The notes below the pieces were generated by a model that saw only the letters and a program-made list of their open reading frames with translations, did not search any database and was not told where the DNA came from. The position numbers and the translations under genes are program-made. This document shows, piece by piece, positions 1-10,273 of a stretch of 64,000 nucleotides of DNA. Position 1 is the first letter of the stretch. Each line of letters begins with the position of its first letter. The DNA is from Pedobacter boryungensis (GTDB taxonomy: Bacteria; Bacteroidota; Bacteroidia; Sphingobacteriales; Sphingobacteriaceae): NCBI RefSeq assembly GCF_013204825.1, contig NZ_JABMKV010000001.1, forward strand, positions 1,364,001 through 1,428,000, written 5' to 3'.

Positions 1-276
1 TATTTTAGTATAATGCCTACGAGCAGAAAGATTATTTTGTTCAGAAAATTTCTTTAGAAAATAATGAGCTTGTGGTAAAAACCGTTCAAAATGATTAGTG
101 TAAATATTTTCTAAAATCCATGCAGCTCTAAAACCTACCTGTTCTTCTTTATGAAAGGTTAAGTCAATTAAATCTTTAACTAAAAATTCATTTTCACTAG
201 CAATATTCGCTAACTTATAAACTTTTGTCTTTTGTAAAGTTGTTTTAATTGCTTCTAAAAGGAAATCGTTTTGCAT
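1..276 (-). CDS. Unknown helical protein, 5' fragment
   Basis: The start codon and the first 92 codons are inside the window and the frame is open to the left edge, so the 3' part is missing. The peptide begins MQNDFLLEAI and is rich in Leu, Ala, Lys and Glu. A FRAAWILENIY stretch and the regular spacing of hydrophobic residues suggest stacked helices of the HEAT/armadillo kind. There is no signal peptide, membrane segment or catalytic motif in the visible part. It is divergent from the ABC-F gene, 93 nt away. I do not recognise the family and infer no function. Confidence 0.7.
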   Translation of the reverse strand, partial: MQNDFLLEAIKTTLQKTKVYKLANIASENEFLVKDLIDLTFHKEEQVGFRAAWILENIYTNHFERFLPQAHYFLKKFSEQNNLSARRHYTKI

Positions 277-336
277 AACCAAAATTAATAATTCTGATCA
301 CATCAATACTACAACCTTATAGCATTTTAGTAATAA

Positions 337-1992
<1,656 letters not shown>

Positions 1993-2011
1993 CATTTATT
2001 ATATTTAAACG

Positions 2012-2041
2012 AAGCCTTGATTTAACCATCAGGGCTTTTTT
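2012..2041 (+). terminator. Rho-independent terminator after the ABC-F gene
   Basis: Stem AAGCCtTGAT / ATCAgGGCTT is followed by a T-run, 20 nt after the stop codon at 1992. Confidence 0.8.
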
Positions 2042-2042
2042 A

Positions 2043-2198
2043 TTAAATGGTATTTTTATCACTATTCATTTTATCAGCATACTTTTTTAGTTTACTCCCG
2101 CTGTATTTTCTATTCTTCACATAACTAGACCACCTATATATTCGGTATGCAACTAACGGTACTAGTATGATAAGCAGTACTATAAACTCTATTTTCAT
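2043..2198 (-). CDS. Small single-pass membrane protein, unknown
   Basis: From the ATG at 2198 the frame gives 51 aa (MKIEFIVLLIILVPLVAYRI...): one hydrophobic N-terminal segment of about 17 residues followed by a basic Lys/Arg/Ser tail. A GTG at 2225 would add nine residues (MRGLINQDF), but it sits against the upstream terminator, so the ATG is preferred. It lies alone between two terminators and has no clear promoter. The membrane-plus-basic-tail layout favours a real small protein over a random frame. No family recognised. Confidence 0.4.
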   Translation of the reverse strand: MKIEFIVLLIILVPLVAYRIYRWSSYVKNRKYSGSKLKKYADKMNSDKNTI

Positions 2199-2234
2199 AA
2201 AATCTTGATTAATTAACCCCCTCACTAAATTACA

Positions 2235-2266
2235 TAAAAAAGCCCCGATAAATATCAGGGCTTTTT
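2235..2266 (-). terminator. Bidirectional terminator after slyD
   Basis: Stem AAAGCCCcGATa / TATCaGGGCTTT with A- and T-runs on either side. It lies 17 nt beyond the FKBP stop codon on the minus strand. Confidence 0.8.
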
Positions 2267-2282
2267 ATATTATTAAAACTGA

Positions 2283-2786
2283 TTAATGTCCAGAATGACC
2301 ATCAGCACCATGTGCATGACCATGACTTAATTCATCAGCAGTTGCTTCACGTACCGATAAAATTTTACCAGCAAAAATTAAGTTTTTACCAGCCATAGGG
2401 TGGTTTAAATCAACTGAGATATGCTCTTCATGAACGCCAGTTACACCAGCACGAAATTGATTACCTTGATTATCTTGTAAAGGAATAACATCACCAACAT
2501 TAGGTAGTTCACCAGCTTCTTTAAACATATCGATAGGTAAATCTACATGAGCAGTTGCATCTAATTCACCATAACCATCTGCAGGAGAAAGTTCAAAACT
2601 ATACTCATCACCAGCTTTTAAGCCAGCTAAATGCTCTTCAAATTTAGGTAACATCATACCTACGCCATATAAAAACACTAATGGCTGTTCTTCATTTGCT
2701 TTTTCAACAAAAACTTGCTGACCTTCTGGAGTAGTAGTGTGTAGTTCATAAGTTATAGACACTACTGTGTTCGAATTAATATTCAT
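2283..2786 (-). CDS. slyD: SlyD-type FKBP peptidyl-prolyl isomerase
   Basis: A 167-aa cytoplasmic prolyl cis-trans isomerase and chaperone of the SlyD/FkpB type. It begins with the FKBP strand (VVSITYELHT), has the PLVFLYGVGMMLPKFEEHL segment (35-53), then the inserted-in-flap domain (about 70-130), and returns to the FKBP fold with LNHPMAGKNLIFAGKI (127-142). The C-terminus is His-rich (HGHAHGADGHSGH, 155-167), as in metal-binding SlyD proteins that deliver or buffer nickel. No signal peptide. It starts 10 nt after the stop codon of the upstream DUF255 gene, so the two are probably co-transcribed and end at the terminator at 2235-2266. Confidence 0.93.
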   Translation of the reverse strand: MNINSNTVVSITYELHTTTPEGQQVFVEKANEEQPLVFLYGVGMMLPKFEEHLAGLKAGDEYSFELSPADGYGELDATAHVDLPIDMFKEAGELPNVGDVIPLQDNQGNQFRAGVTGVHEEHISVDLNHPMAGKNLIFAGKILSVREATADELSHGHAHGADGHSGH

Positions 2787-2796
2787 TCTTATTGGG

Positions 2797-4806
2797 TTAA
2801 TTTAATAATTTTACTGCCTCGGCAACCGTATGTACTGGCAGTTGGCAAGTTTTATTTCGGCAAATATAAATCTTTGTTTCTTGGCTTTGCTTATCTTTTA
2901 ACAAAGGAAGTTCACTTTTTGTTCCTCCTAATGTAATTTTATTAGGAATATAAAAAGTATTCAATTCATTTTTAGCTTCCTGCACATCAAAACCTACTAA
3001 TGCAATTTCATTTATTCCATAAACTTCATTTAATAATTGAATACACCAATTTGAATAGGCAGAGCCATAAGCTTTGATGCTGGGTAAAACCGAACTTAGC
3101 ATAGCTGATGCTTTTTCACGATAACTTTCATCGTCATAAAACAAACCTAATTTTTGAAGATTTTGTGCCATAACAGAGTTCGATGCAGGAATTACATTAT
3201 CCATCACTTCATGTTTACGAGCAATTAGTTTTTCACCATTACCAGCAGTGTAGAAAGACATATCATTTTCTTCGTCTTTGAAATTAGTCAGTACATAATT
3301 AGTTAAGGATTTAGCTTCCTCCAGCCATTCGTCGTTAAAATCTACTTCATAAAGCGATATTAAGGCTTCGATCATAAAAGCATAGTCGTCTAAAAATCCA
3401 GCAATTGATGCTTTTCCATTTTTATAATTACGATACAAACCCCCATCAGGAGAAACCATATTGTTTAAAATGAATTCAGCAGCCTTCTTAGCTCGATTAT
3501 AATACAGTTCATCATCCAAAACTTGCGATGAATCTGCCAATGCTTTAATCATCATTGCATTCCATGCAGTTAAACATTTATCATCTAAACCTGGTCGTAC
3601 TCTTTTACTTCGCTCATCTAGTAATTTGGCTTTTGCTAAGGCTATTTTATCATATAAAGTTTCAGCGTCAATATTATATTTCTGGATAAAATCTTCATCT
3701 GCCATTACCCTTCTTAAAATGTTAGTTTGCTCTTCTTCCCAATTTCCTTCTTCAGTTACATTAAAATAATCGCCAATTAATTGTGCATCTTCTCCTACTA
3801 CTTTATCAAAACCTGATTTATCCCATATATAAAATTTTCCTTCAACTCCTTCGCTGTCGGCATCAAGTGCTGAATAAAAAAGTCCATTATCGTCACTCAT
3901 TTCTCTAAAAACCCAGTCAATAGTTTCTACTATAATTTGTTTAAACGGTTGGAATTTTAAACATTGATAAGCTTCTGCATATAAACTAATTAACTGCGCA
4001 TTATCGTACAACATTTTTTCGAAGTGAGGTACATGCCATTTATCATCCACAGCGTATCTTACAAAGCCACCTCCTATTTGATCATAAATGCCGCCCATTG
4101 CCATACTTTCTAATGTAGTGCAAACTGCTGTAAAAGAGGCTTCATCTGGTGTTAGAAAGCTATATCGAAGTAAAAAACTCCAATTATTCGGTAAAGGAAA
4201 TTTTGGTGCTCTGTTATATCCTCCTTCGGTAATATCAAAATGACGTTTCCAAGGTTCTACGATTTCTTCTAGATGGGTTTTATCAAAAACTACATTTTGT
4301 ATCTGTGGTATAATCTTTTCTGCTTGCGTAATTCCTTCCATCAATCGCCCTGCATAATCTTTAGCTTTTTGCGGTTCTTCTCGCCAAAGCGCAGAAACAT
4401 TATCTAAAATATTTATCCAATCGTTTTTTCTGAAATAAGTACCACCATAAATAGGTCTTTGATCTGGCAAGCAGATTGCATTTAAGGGCCAACCACCGCT
4501 TTGATTCATTAGTTGCACTGCCAACATGTAAACTTGGTCTATATCAGGTCGTTCCTCCCGATCTACTTTTATACACACGAAGTTTTGATTCATTACTTCA
4601 GCAACTTCATGATTTTCAAAGCTTTCATGTTCCATTACATGACACCAATGGCAAGCCGAATATCCGATACTTACCAAAATCAATTTATTTTCTCGTTGCG
4701 CTTTTTCTAATGCCTCAGCTCCCCATTCATGCCACTCGACAGGATTATAAGCATGTTGCAATAAATATGGTGAAGAAGCATGGATAAGATTGTTAGGTTG
4801 TTGCAT
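2797..4806 (-). CDS. DUF255 thioredoxin-like protein (YyaL/SSP411 family)
   Basis: A 669-aa protein, full length for the family, with an N-terminal thioredoxin-like domain (about 1-165) carrying the CHWC motif at 52-55 inside [18 protein letters not shown]. The rest resembles an (alpha/alpha)6 barrel of the AGE/cellobiose-epimerase type, with a [17 protein letters not shown] segment and a [16 protein letters not shown] segment. The biochemical role of the family is not settled. No signal peptide. It is followed 10 nt later by slyD, and pairing with a folding helper hints at a protein-quality or redox role, which is inference only. The start ATG at 4806 gives the family's usual N-terminus ([14 protein letters not shown]). 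Confidence 0.92.
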   Translation of the reverse strand: MQQPNNLIHASSPYLLQHAYNPVEWHEWGAEALEKAQRENKLILVSIGYSACHWCHVMEHESFENHEVAEVMNQNFVCIKVDREERPDIDQVYMLAVQLMNQSGGWPLNAICLPDQRPIYGGTYFRKNDWINILDNVSALWREEPQKAKDYAGRLMEGITQAEKIIPQIQNVVFDKTHLEEIVEPWKRHFDITEGGYNRAPKFPLPNNWSFLLRYSFLTPDEASFTAVCTTLESMAMGGIYDQIGGGFVRYAVDDKWHVPHFEKMLYDNAQLISLYAEAYQCLKFQPFKQIIVETIDWVFREMSDDNGLFYSALDADSEGVEGKFYIWDKSGFDKVVGEDAQLIGDYFNVTEEGNWEEEQTNILRRVMADEDFIQKYNIDAETLYDKIALAKAKLLDERSKRVRPGLDDKCLTAWNAMMIKALADSSQVLDDELYYNRAKKAAEFILNNMVSPDGGLYRNYKNGKASIAGFLDDYAFMIEALISLYEVDFNDEWLEEAKSLTNYVLTNFKDEENDMSFYTAGNGEKLIARKHEVMDNVIPASNSVMAQNLQKLGLFYDDESYREKASAMLSSVLPSIKAYGSAYSNWCIQLLNEVYGINEIALVGFDVQEAKNELNTFYIPNKITLGGTKSELPLLKDKQSQETKIYICRNKTCQLPVHTVAEAVKLLN

Positions 4807-4927
4807 ATAGATCTGAGTAGTGAGAATTGAGACTTGTCTTTCTCAGTCTTGTAAAATTATAAATTATCTATTTAACCAATCAGCTTTAATTATTGTTTTT
4901 TACTTTAGCATTCTCAAATCTCATAAA

Positions 4928-6025
4928 ATGAAAATCACACACACCGAAATTTACCGTTTTAGCATACCGATGGAACCTTTTGTAATTGCAACGGGTACGA
5001 TGCATTTTGCACAAAATGTGTTTATTAGAATTTATACAGATGCAGGTATTTATGGTGTTGGTGAATGTTCTGCTTTTCCGATGATTGTAGGCGAAACTCA
5101 AGAAACATGTTTGGCTATGGCTAAAGATTTTGCACAGATTTGGAAGGGGAAAAATCCATTAGAAATACCTGAAAGGATGCAAGATTTATTGGCTTATGCC
5201 GATCATAACGCAACTATAAAAAGTGCTTTTGATATGGCGCTGTTTGATATTGCTGCAAAAAATGCAAAACAACCTTTATATCAGTTTTTAGGTGGTCATA
5301 TAAGAACCATTGAAACTGATATGACCATTGGTATTGATACGCCTGAAGGAATGGCTCAAACTGCATTGAAGTACCAGAAAAATGGTTGTAGAATTATTAA
5401 AATAAAGCTAGGAAAAAAAGTAAACGAAGATATTGAACGCGTTAAAAAAATTAGAGCTGCCGTAGGCAATGATATGATTTTGCGTTTAGATGCTAACCAA
5501 GGTTGGACTTTTGATGATGCTCTTTTTGCTTTAGGCGAATTGGAATCTGAAAATATTGAGTTTTGCGAGCAACCAATGCGCACTTGGTTTGATGATAAAT
5601 TACCAGAGCTGGCCATAAACTCCCCTATTAAATTAATGGCCGATGAAAGTTGTTATAATCATCATGATGCCAGAAAATTAATTAATTCAAAGGCTTGTGA
5701 ATATTTGAACATCAAGTTTGCCAAATCTGGTGGAATTTTAGAAGCGCAAAAAATACACGAAGAAGCTCTACAACATGGTGTAAAATGTATGATTGGAAGT
5801 ATGCTTGAAAGTAGAATAGCATTAAGTGCCAATTTACATTTCGCTTTAGCTAGTCCCAACGTTGTATTTTTTGATTTAGACACTTGTTTATTAGGACATT
5901 TAGTTGATCCTGTTGTTGGTGGATTAACTTATGATGGTTATTTCTTAGCTGTTCCTGATACTGTTGGTATTGGTGCAGACGCAGATGAAGAATTTTTAAA
6001 GAAGTGTGAAACCTGGACTGTTTAG
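4928..6025 (+). CDS. Dipeptide epimerase, enolase superfamily
   Basis: A 365-aa enzyme of the muconate-lactonizing/mandelate-racemase subgroup, most like L-Ala-D/L-Glu epimerases that act on murein-derived dipeptides. Visible are the N-terminal capping domain (1-125), the KIK pair (K158, K160), metal ligands D188 (LDANQGW), E214 (EQP) and D239 (DES), the opposite lysine K263 (NIKFAKSGG) and a DxD motif at 316-318 that in the epimerases binds the dipeptide amino group. The start used is the ATG at 4928. An upstream in-frame ATG at 4820 would add 36 residues outside the domain and is unlikely. A weak -7-like TACTTTAG lies at 4901-4908. Dipeptide specificity is inferred from the DxD motif; the exact substrate cannot be read. 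Confidence 0.88.
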   Translation: MKITHTEIYRFSIPMEPFVIATGTMHFAQNVFIRIYTDAGIYGVGECSAFPMIVGETQETCLAMAKDFAQIWKGKNPLEIPERMQDLLAYADHNATIKSAFDMALFDIAAKNAKQPLYQFLGGHIRTIETDMTIGIDTPEGMAQTALKYQKNGCRIIKIKLGKKVNEDIERVKKIRAAVGNDMILRLDANQGWTFDDALFALGELESENIEFCEQPMRTWFDDKLPELAINSPIKLMADESCYNHHDARKLINSKACEYLNIKFAKSGGILEAQKIHEEALQHGVKCMIGSMLESRIALSANLHFALASPNVVFFDLDTCLLGHLVDPVVGGLTYDGYFLAVPDTVGIGADADEEFLKKCETWTV

Positions 6026-6096
6026 TTTTTTCATCGGACTTAAAAACCCGTTCGTCGATAATTACGAAGTTTTCGTATAATACTAGGTAGTAGCAT

Positions 6097-6121
6097 GCAA
6101 CTTTTTTTGATTGTGGTCGTC
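6097..6121 (+). promoter_or_regulatory. ECF-sigma-like promoter (GCAAC-N16-CGTC)
   Basis: GCAAC at 6097-6101 and CGTC at 6118-6121 are separated by 16 nt, the classical layout of extracytoplasmic-function sigma promoters (AAC-type -35, CGTC-type -10). It ends 22 nt before the ATG of the GIN-domain gene. No ECF sigma gene lies in this window. Confidence 0.5.
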
Positions 6122-6143
6122 TTATTAACAAAACCCACAAATT

Positions 6144-6737
6144 ATGAAAACTTCAATCAAAACAATTTTTGCTACTGGCTTAATCGCATTAGCAACCATC
6201 TCATCAGCAACAGTTTATGCAATTAAACCAGTAAATGAAACAACAGTTTCTGCTGGGGCTGTAAAAATTTCATCCATTAATAAATTAAAGGTTAGTGGAA
6301 ATGTAGAAGTCACTATTATACAAAATTCAAAGTCGAACGTGCTATATACAAATGAAGGAAACGAAGACGTTTTAGTGAAAAAAGTAGGCGGATCACTATA
6401 TGTAAGCTCACAAAATAAACGTCAGACAGGAAAAATCACATTATATGTTGATGACATTTATAGAATAGAGGCTTCAGAAAATGCGACTTTATTAGCAAAA
6501 GATGCACTAAATTTAAAATATCTTCAAGTTTATTTATCAGATAATGCTTATGTGCAATTAAATGCTAAGACTGAAAATTTATATACTACAATTATAGGTT
6601 CTTCAAAATTAGATTTAAAAGGATCAACCGACTCATATACAATTGACATGGATAAATCTTCGAAAATTAGTTTAGACAAGTTTAAATCTAAACAAACAGA
6701 GATGAAATCTAGCGTTTTTGTAGCAAGTAGAAATTAA
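6144..6737 (+). CDS. Exported GIN-domain (DUF2807) protein
   Basis: A 197-aa protein with a Sec signal peptide (about 1-26, cleavage near TVYA) and then one repetitive beta-rich domain of the DUF2807/GIN type: INKLKVSGNVEVTIIQ near the start and repeated short strands (LYVDDIYRIEASENATL, LQVYLSDNAYVQL). The family forms a right-handed beta-helix-like fold in the periplasm or at the surface; its function is not established. The C-terminus is short, with no sorting domain or anchor. It is a single-gene unit between an ECF-like promoter and a strong terminator, which suggests an envelope-stress output, an inference. Confidence 0.85.
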   Translation: MKTSIKTIFATGLIALATISSATVYAIKPVNETTVSAGAVKISSINKLKVSGNVEVTIIQNSKSNVLYTNEGNEDVLVKKVGGSLYVSSQNKRQTGKITLYVDDIYRIEASENATLLAKDALNLKYLQVYLSDNAYVQLNAKTENLYTTIIGSSKLDLKGSTDSYTIDMDKSSKISLDKFKSKQTEMKSSVFVASRN

Positions 6738-6752
6738 ACATCACGCACAATA

Positions 6753-6786
6753 AAAAAAGCCTACCAAGTTTGGTAGGCTTTTTTTA
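6753..6786. terminator. Bidirectional terminator between GIN protein and lysozyme
   Basis: Perfect stem AAAAAAGCCTACCAA with its complement TTGGTAGGCTTTTTT and a 2-nt loop. It serves the convergent genes ending at 6737 (+) and 6784 (-). Confidence 0.9.
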
Positions 6787-7623
6787 TTTGATTAAAATTT
6801 GACTAAAAGCCAAACTATCTCCATTAAAGGCATTAAAATCAACAACATGATTAATTCCATTAATACGAGCTTTATCAGAATGTTGCCAGAATTTCCAAGT
6901 CTTATTGGCTAATTTTAGCTTAGGTTGATGATAATGCGCTACCCAAAAAGGATAATCATTGTAGTAACCTTGTAAATTATCTTGATAGAACTTCAGTCCT
7001 GAATAAATAATAGGTTTAACTTTCGTTTTTTCTTCAATTTGAATGATAAATGTATTTAATTGCTTCCGCATGTTTTCTGGAGAAACCCCATCTAAACTTT
7101 CAATATCTACAACTGGAGGTAAGTCTCCTTTTTCGAAAGTAGCAGTTTGTAAGAAAAAATTTGCTTGCCATAAACCAGAACGCTTTGGTCTAAAAAAGTG
7201 ATATGCTCCTACTTTTATACCAGCTTTTGGCGCCTCACGCCAATTTCTCAAAAAATATGGATCTACATTTAAAAGTCCTTCAGTTGCTTTAATGAAAGCA
7301 AAAGTTACATGTACATCATCCTCTTTCATGGCTTTTACTTTTTGCCAATCTATTTTCCCTTGGTAATAGGAAACATCTATTCCATGAACTGAATAATTTT
7401 TAGGGATTTTGATATTAAAACTTTCGTAAGTTCTGTAGTTTTTATCTTCGCCTGGATGGCGCAACCAAAACCAAGTGGATGTAGCCATTTTTACTATATA
7501 TCCATAGTAAAACGGCGATAATAGCACTAGCAAAATACCAACTATCGCAAATTTTAATTGTATAGATAAGCCTTTGCTTTTTTTCCGAGTTGGTTTTCTT
7601 TTTGTAGCCAATTTTTTAACCAT
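6784..7623 (-). CDS. GH25 family lysozyme, membrane-anchored
   Basis: A 279-aa glycoside hydrolase family 25 muramidase that cleaves the MurNAc-GlcNAc bond of peptidoglycan. A basic cytoplasmic head (KRKPTRKKSK) precedes one membrane segment (about 23-43), so the catalytic domain faces the periplasm. The family motifs are HGIDVSYYQG (catalytic-site Asp83), AFIKATEG (Glu115) and PPVVDIES (Asp173, Glu175), ending in the usual FWQHSDKARING strand. Length and order of motifs are complete. The start codon lies inside the right arm of an inverted repeat (7619-7685), so its translation might be structure-controlled. The M20 dipeptidase gene lies 78 nt upstream in the same orientation. Confidence 0.92.
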   Translation of the reverse strand: MVKKLATKRKPTRKKSKGLSIQLKFAIVGILLVLLSPFYYGYIVKMATSTWFWLRHPGEDKNYRTYESFNIKIPKNYSVHGIDVSYYQGKIDWQKVKAMKEDDVHVTFAFIKATEGLLNVDPYFLRNWREAPKAGIKVGAYHFFRPKRSGLWQANFFLQTATFEKGDLPPVVDIESLDGVSPENMRKQLNTFIIQIEEKTKVKPIIYSGLKFYQDNLQGYYNDYPFWVAHYHQPKLKLANKTWKFWQHSDKARINGINHVVDFNAFNGDSLAFSQILIK

Positions 7624-7685
7624 ATAAGGATATAAAGATTCATATAAGTTTGCAAACGGCTTATCGACCTATATTCCTTATATGG
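7619..7685. repeat. Inverted repeat covering the lysozyme start codon
   Basis: ACCATATAAGGATATA (7619-7634) and TATATTCCTTATATGGT (7669-7685) are complementary over 16-17 nt with one bulged base and a loop of about 34 nt. The ATG of the lysozyme gene (7623-7621) is in one arm. On the mRNA the CCUUAUAUGGU around the start would pair with an upstream ACCAUAUAAGG. Confidence 0.7.
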
Positions 7686-7701
7686 TGAATGTTTGTATAG
7701 A

Positions 7702-9075
7702 TTAACCTTTGCTTAATTCGGCGTAGTATTTATGAAATAAGGGTAATGTTTCAATGCCTTTGTAATAGTTATAGATATCGTATTTTTCATTTGGCGAATG
7801 CAATGCATCACTATCTAAACCAAAGCCAAATAATACAGATTTAATACCTAAAACATCTTCAAACAAGGCTACAATTGGAATACTTCCTCCTCCACGAGTT
7901 GGAATTGGTTTTTTACCAAAACTATCCTCAATTGCTTTTTCTGCAGCTCTGTAAGCAATACTATCTGTTGGTGTAACTACTGGCTCTCCACCATGATGTG
8001 CAGTGACTTTTACTTTCACATAATCTGGTGCAATAGATTCGAAATGTTTGGTAAATATAGCTGCAATTTCATCAGAATTTTGATTTGGCACTAAACGCAT
8101 CGATATTTTTGCATTAGCTTTACTTGGCAAAACAGTTTTAGCACCTTCACCTATATAACCACTCCAAATTCCGTTTACTTCTAAGGTTGGTCTTGTTCCT
8201 GTACGTTCTAAAGTGCTATACCCCTTTTCACCCCAATCTGCTTTAATATCAAGATCTTCTTTATATTCATTTAAATCGAATGGAGCAGAGTTTAATGCTT
8301 TTTTCTCTTCGTCAGTCAATTCTATTACTTTATCGTAAAATTCTGGTATAGTAATATGGTTATTTTCGTCGTGTAAGGAAGCAATCATTTTACATAAAAT
8401 AGTTGCTGGATTTGCTACTGCGCCTCCATAAACGCCAGAGTGTAAATCACGATTTGGACCCACAACTTCTACCTCCATGTAAGCTAAACCACGTAAACCT
8501 GTTTCTATAGATGGGTTTTCCATCGAAATCATTGAAGTGTCAGAAATTAAAACTACATCGGCTTTTAATCGCTCTGCGTTAGCCTTTACGAAAATACCTA
8601 AGTTTGCAGAACCTACTTCTTCCTCACCTTCAATCATAAATTTAACGTTGCAAGCCAATGTATTGGTTTTCATCATTAATTCAAATGCCTTTACGTGCAT
8701 GTAAAACTGCCCCTTATCATCGCAAGCGCCACGAGCATAAATTTTACCATCGCGTACTGTCGGCTCAAAAGGAGGTGTTTTCCACAATTCTAATGGATCT
8801 GGCGGTTGCACATCGTAATGTCCGTAAATTAAAACGGTTGGAAGTTTAGTATCTATAATTTTCTCCCCATAAACTATTGGATAACCTGCAGTTTCGCAAA
8901 TTTCAACTTTATCAGCTCCTGCTGCTGTCAGTTTTTGTGCTACAAAATCCGCTGTTTTTAATACATCACCTTTATATTTAGGGTCGGCACTAACCGATGG
9001 GAAACGCAATAATTCAAACAACTCATCTAAAAAGCGTTGTTTATTATCTTCAACATATTTTTTGATTTCTTGCAT
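7702..9075 (-). CDS. M20 family dipeptidase
   Basis: A 457-aa cytosolic zinc peptidase of the M20 dipeptidase group (PepV/carnosinase-like). It has the metal-site motifs YGHYDVQPPD, ARGACDDKGQF, EGEEEVGS and the terminal ALHSPNEKYDI, and a dimerisation insert in the middle with the DLHSGVYGGAVANP segment. It hydrolyses dipeptides; the exact substrate is not readable. The frame opens at 9150, but a good promoter with its -7 box at 9093-9100 lies inside that extension, so translation must start at the ATG at 9075 (MQEIKKYVEDNK). Together with the nearby lysozyme and dipeptide epimerase it may handle murein peptides, an inference. Confidence 0.93.
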   Translation of the reverse strand: MQEIKKYVEDNKQRFLDELFELLRFPSVSADPKYKGDVLKTADFVAQKLTAAGADKVEICETAGYPIVYGEKIIDTKLPTVLIYGHYDVQPPDPLELWKTPPFEPTVRDGKIYARGACDDKGQFYMHVKAFELMMKTNTLACNVKFMIEGEEEVGSANLGIFVKANAERLKADVVLISDTSMISMENPSIETGLRGLAYMEVEVVGPNRDLHSGVYGGAVANPATILCKMIASLHDENNHITIPEFYDKVIELTDEEKKALNSAPFDLNEYKEDLDIKADWGEKGYSTLERTGTRPTLEVNGIWSGYIGEGAKTVLPSKANAKISMRLVPNQNSDEIAAIFTKHFESIAPDYVKVKVTAHHGGEPVVTPTDSIAYRAAEKAIEDSFGKKPIPTRGGGSIPIVALFEDVLGIKSVLFGFGLDSDALHSPNEKYDIYNYYKGIETLPLFHKYYAELSKG

Positions 9076-9092
9076 AACATTTATATTTTGAA

Positions 9093-9126
9093 CAAATATA
9101 GGTTTTTCGATAAAAGCATTATCAAA
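9093..9126 (-). promoter_or_regulatory. Promoter of the M20 dipeptidase gene
   Basis: On the minus strand TTTG (9126-9123) is followed after 22 nt by TATATTTG (9100-9093), a full match to the Bacteroidota -33/-7 pattern. Transcription would begin near 9087, which rules out the upstream in-frame start at 9150. Confidence 0.65.
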
Positions 9127-9200
9127 ACACTTAAACGAAAAATTGGTCACTAAATTTTAACTAAAAGTAAATCAAGACTATAATGCATTTGTAATAATTA

Positions 9201-9208
9201 TATATTTG
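9201..9208 (+). promoter_or_regulatory. -7 box for the SGNH hydrolase gene
   Basis: TATATTTG matches the TAnnTTTG consensus and ends 42 nt before the ATG at 9251. No TTG stands at the usual -33 distance. Confidence 0.5.
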
Positions 9209-9250
9209 TATTTTAATATTTACAATTTGCGCTATATAACATTTTAAAGG

Positions 9251-10213
9251 ATGAGATTTCGGGCGATAGCGCTATTTTTTGTTTTTATATCAGGTTTTTT
9301 CTTTAAATCTACAGCCCAAATAACTCCGGCTAGCTGTCCAGAATCTGCTCAATATTTTTCAAAAGACAGTGTAAATGTTGTTACTTTTGGTGCAAGTACT
9401 GTCCAAGGTGTAAATGGGTTAGATTTTCAATCTCAGCTAACTGCAAACTTTCTTAATTGCTATACTGGCAAAACCATAAATATTCAAAAATATGGCGTTT
9501 TTGGCGAAACAACTGGCCAAGGTTTATTGAGAATAGATAATGCTATTGCTGGAAAAACAGGGTTTATTGTCATATTAATTGGTGCAAATGATGCTATACA
9601 GATTGAAGCTGGCAAATTAAAAATCTCAGAGACTGAAGCTAATATGAGAGCGCTAATTGTGCGCTCATTAAATCAGAATTTAGTACCTATTGTTTGTACA
9701 CTTCAAAATTTTGATGATCGCAGAGATGCACGTTTAAGAAGAGTAAACGTACAAGTAAAGCTAATTAACGATATTTATAAGAAACTCGTAATTGAATATG
9801 GTATTTATTTGGCCGACATTAATTCTGTGATACGAAGAGATTTTTCTTTGTATCAGGATGATATACACCCTAATGCTCGTGGCAACAGATTAATTAGTTT
9901 TGTACTTTTTGATACGATAAATAAAATTATCGCTGAAAAATTTCTTCAATTCACAGTAACTCAAAACTATCCAAACCCTGGCCGAGATATAACCTCTATA
10001 GATATTATTATGCCTAAGCAAGATAAAGTAGAGTTTAAAATTTACAACTTGCAAGGAAAAGCTATACAAACTGTATTAAATGAATATTTAAACACAGGAA
10101 AACATACCATTCAGCTAAACTTATCTTCATTAGCGCCAGGAATTTATATCTATCGAATAGTTTCTAGTTCTGGCTTATACGCTGCAACAAAAAAGATGAT
10201 TGTAGTTCGCTAG
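9251..10213 (+). CDS. Secreted SGNH/GDSL hydrolase with T9SS tail
   Basis: A 320-aa exported esterase-like protein. A signal peptide (about 1-22, ending near STAQ) is followed by an SGNH hydrolase domain (about 40-225): block I is VVTFGASTVQG with Ser49 as the likely nucleophile, block III is GAND (111-114) and block V is DDIHPN with Asp203 and His206. The C-terminal 85 residues form a type A T9SS sorting domain (NYPNPG near 235, then KIYNLQGKAI and LAPGIYIYRI, ending KKMIVVR). The protein should cross the outer membrane by the type IX system and be attached or released at the surface. Substrate unknown. It stands alone with its own -7 box. Confidence 0.9.
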   Translation: MRFRAIALFFVFISGFFFKSTAQITPASCPESAQYFSKDSVNVVTFGASTVQGVNGLDFQSQLTANFLNCYTGKTINIQKYGVFGETTGQGLLRIDNAIAGKTGFIVILIGANDAIQIEAGKLKISETEANMRALIVRSLNQNLVPIVCTLQNFDDRRDARLRRVNVQVKLINDIYKKLVIEYGIYLADINSVIRRDFSLYQDDIHPNARGNRLISFVLFDTINKIIAEKFLQFTVTQNYPNPGRDITSIDIIMPKQDKVEFKIYNLQGKAIQTVLNEYLNTGKHTIQLNLSSLAPGIYIYRIVSSSGLYAATKKMIVVR

Positions 10214-10273
10214 TTTAAATCTTTTGTTCCTGATGCATTCCTCACTATATTAGCTAATCAAACTAATATTATT

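Noticed and set aside
4820..4927. Upstream start for the dipeptide epimerase
   Set aside because: The 36 added residues precede the conserved N-terminus, are AT-rich leader and overlap a -7-like box.
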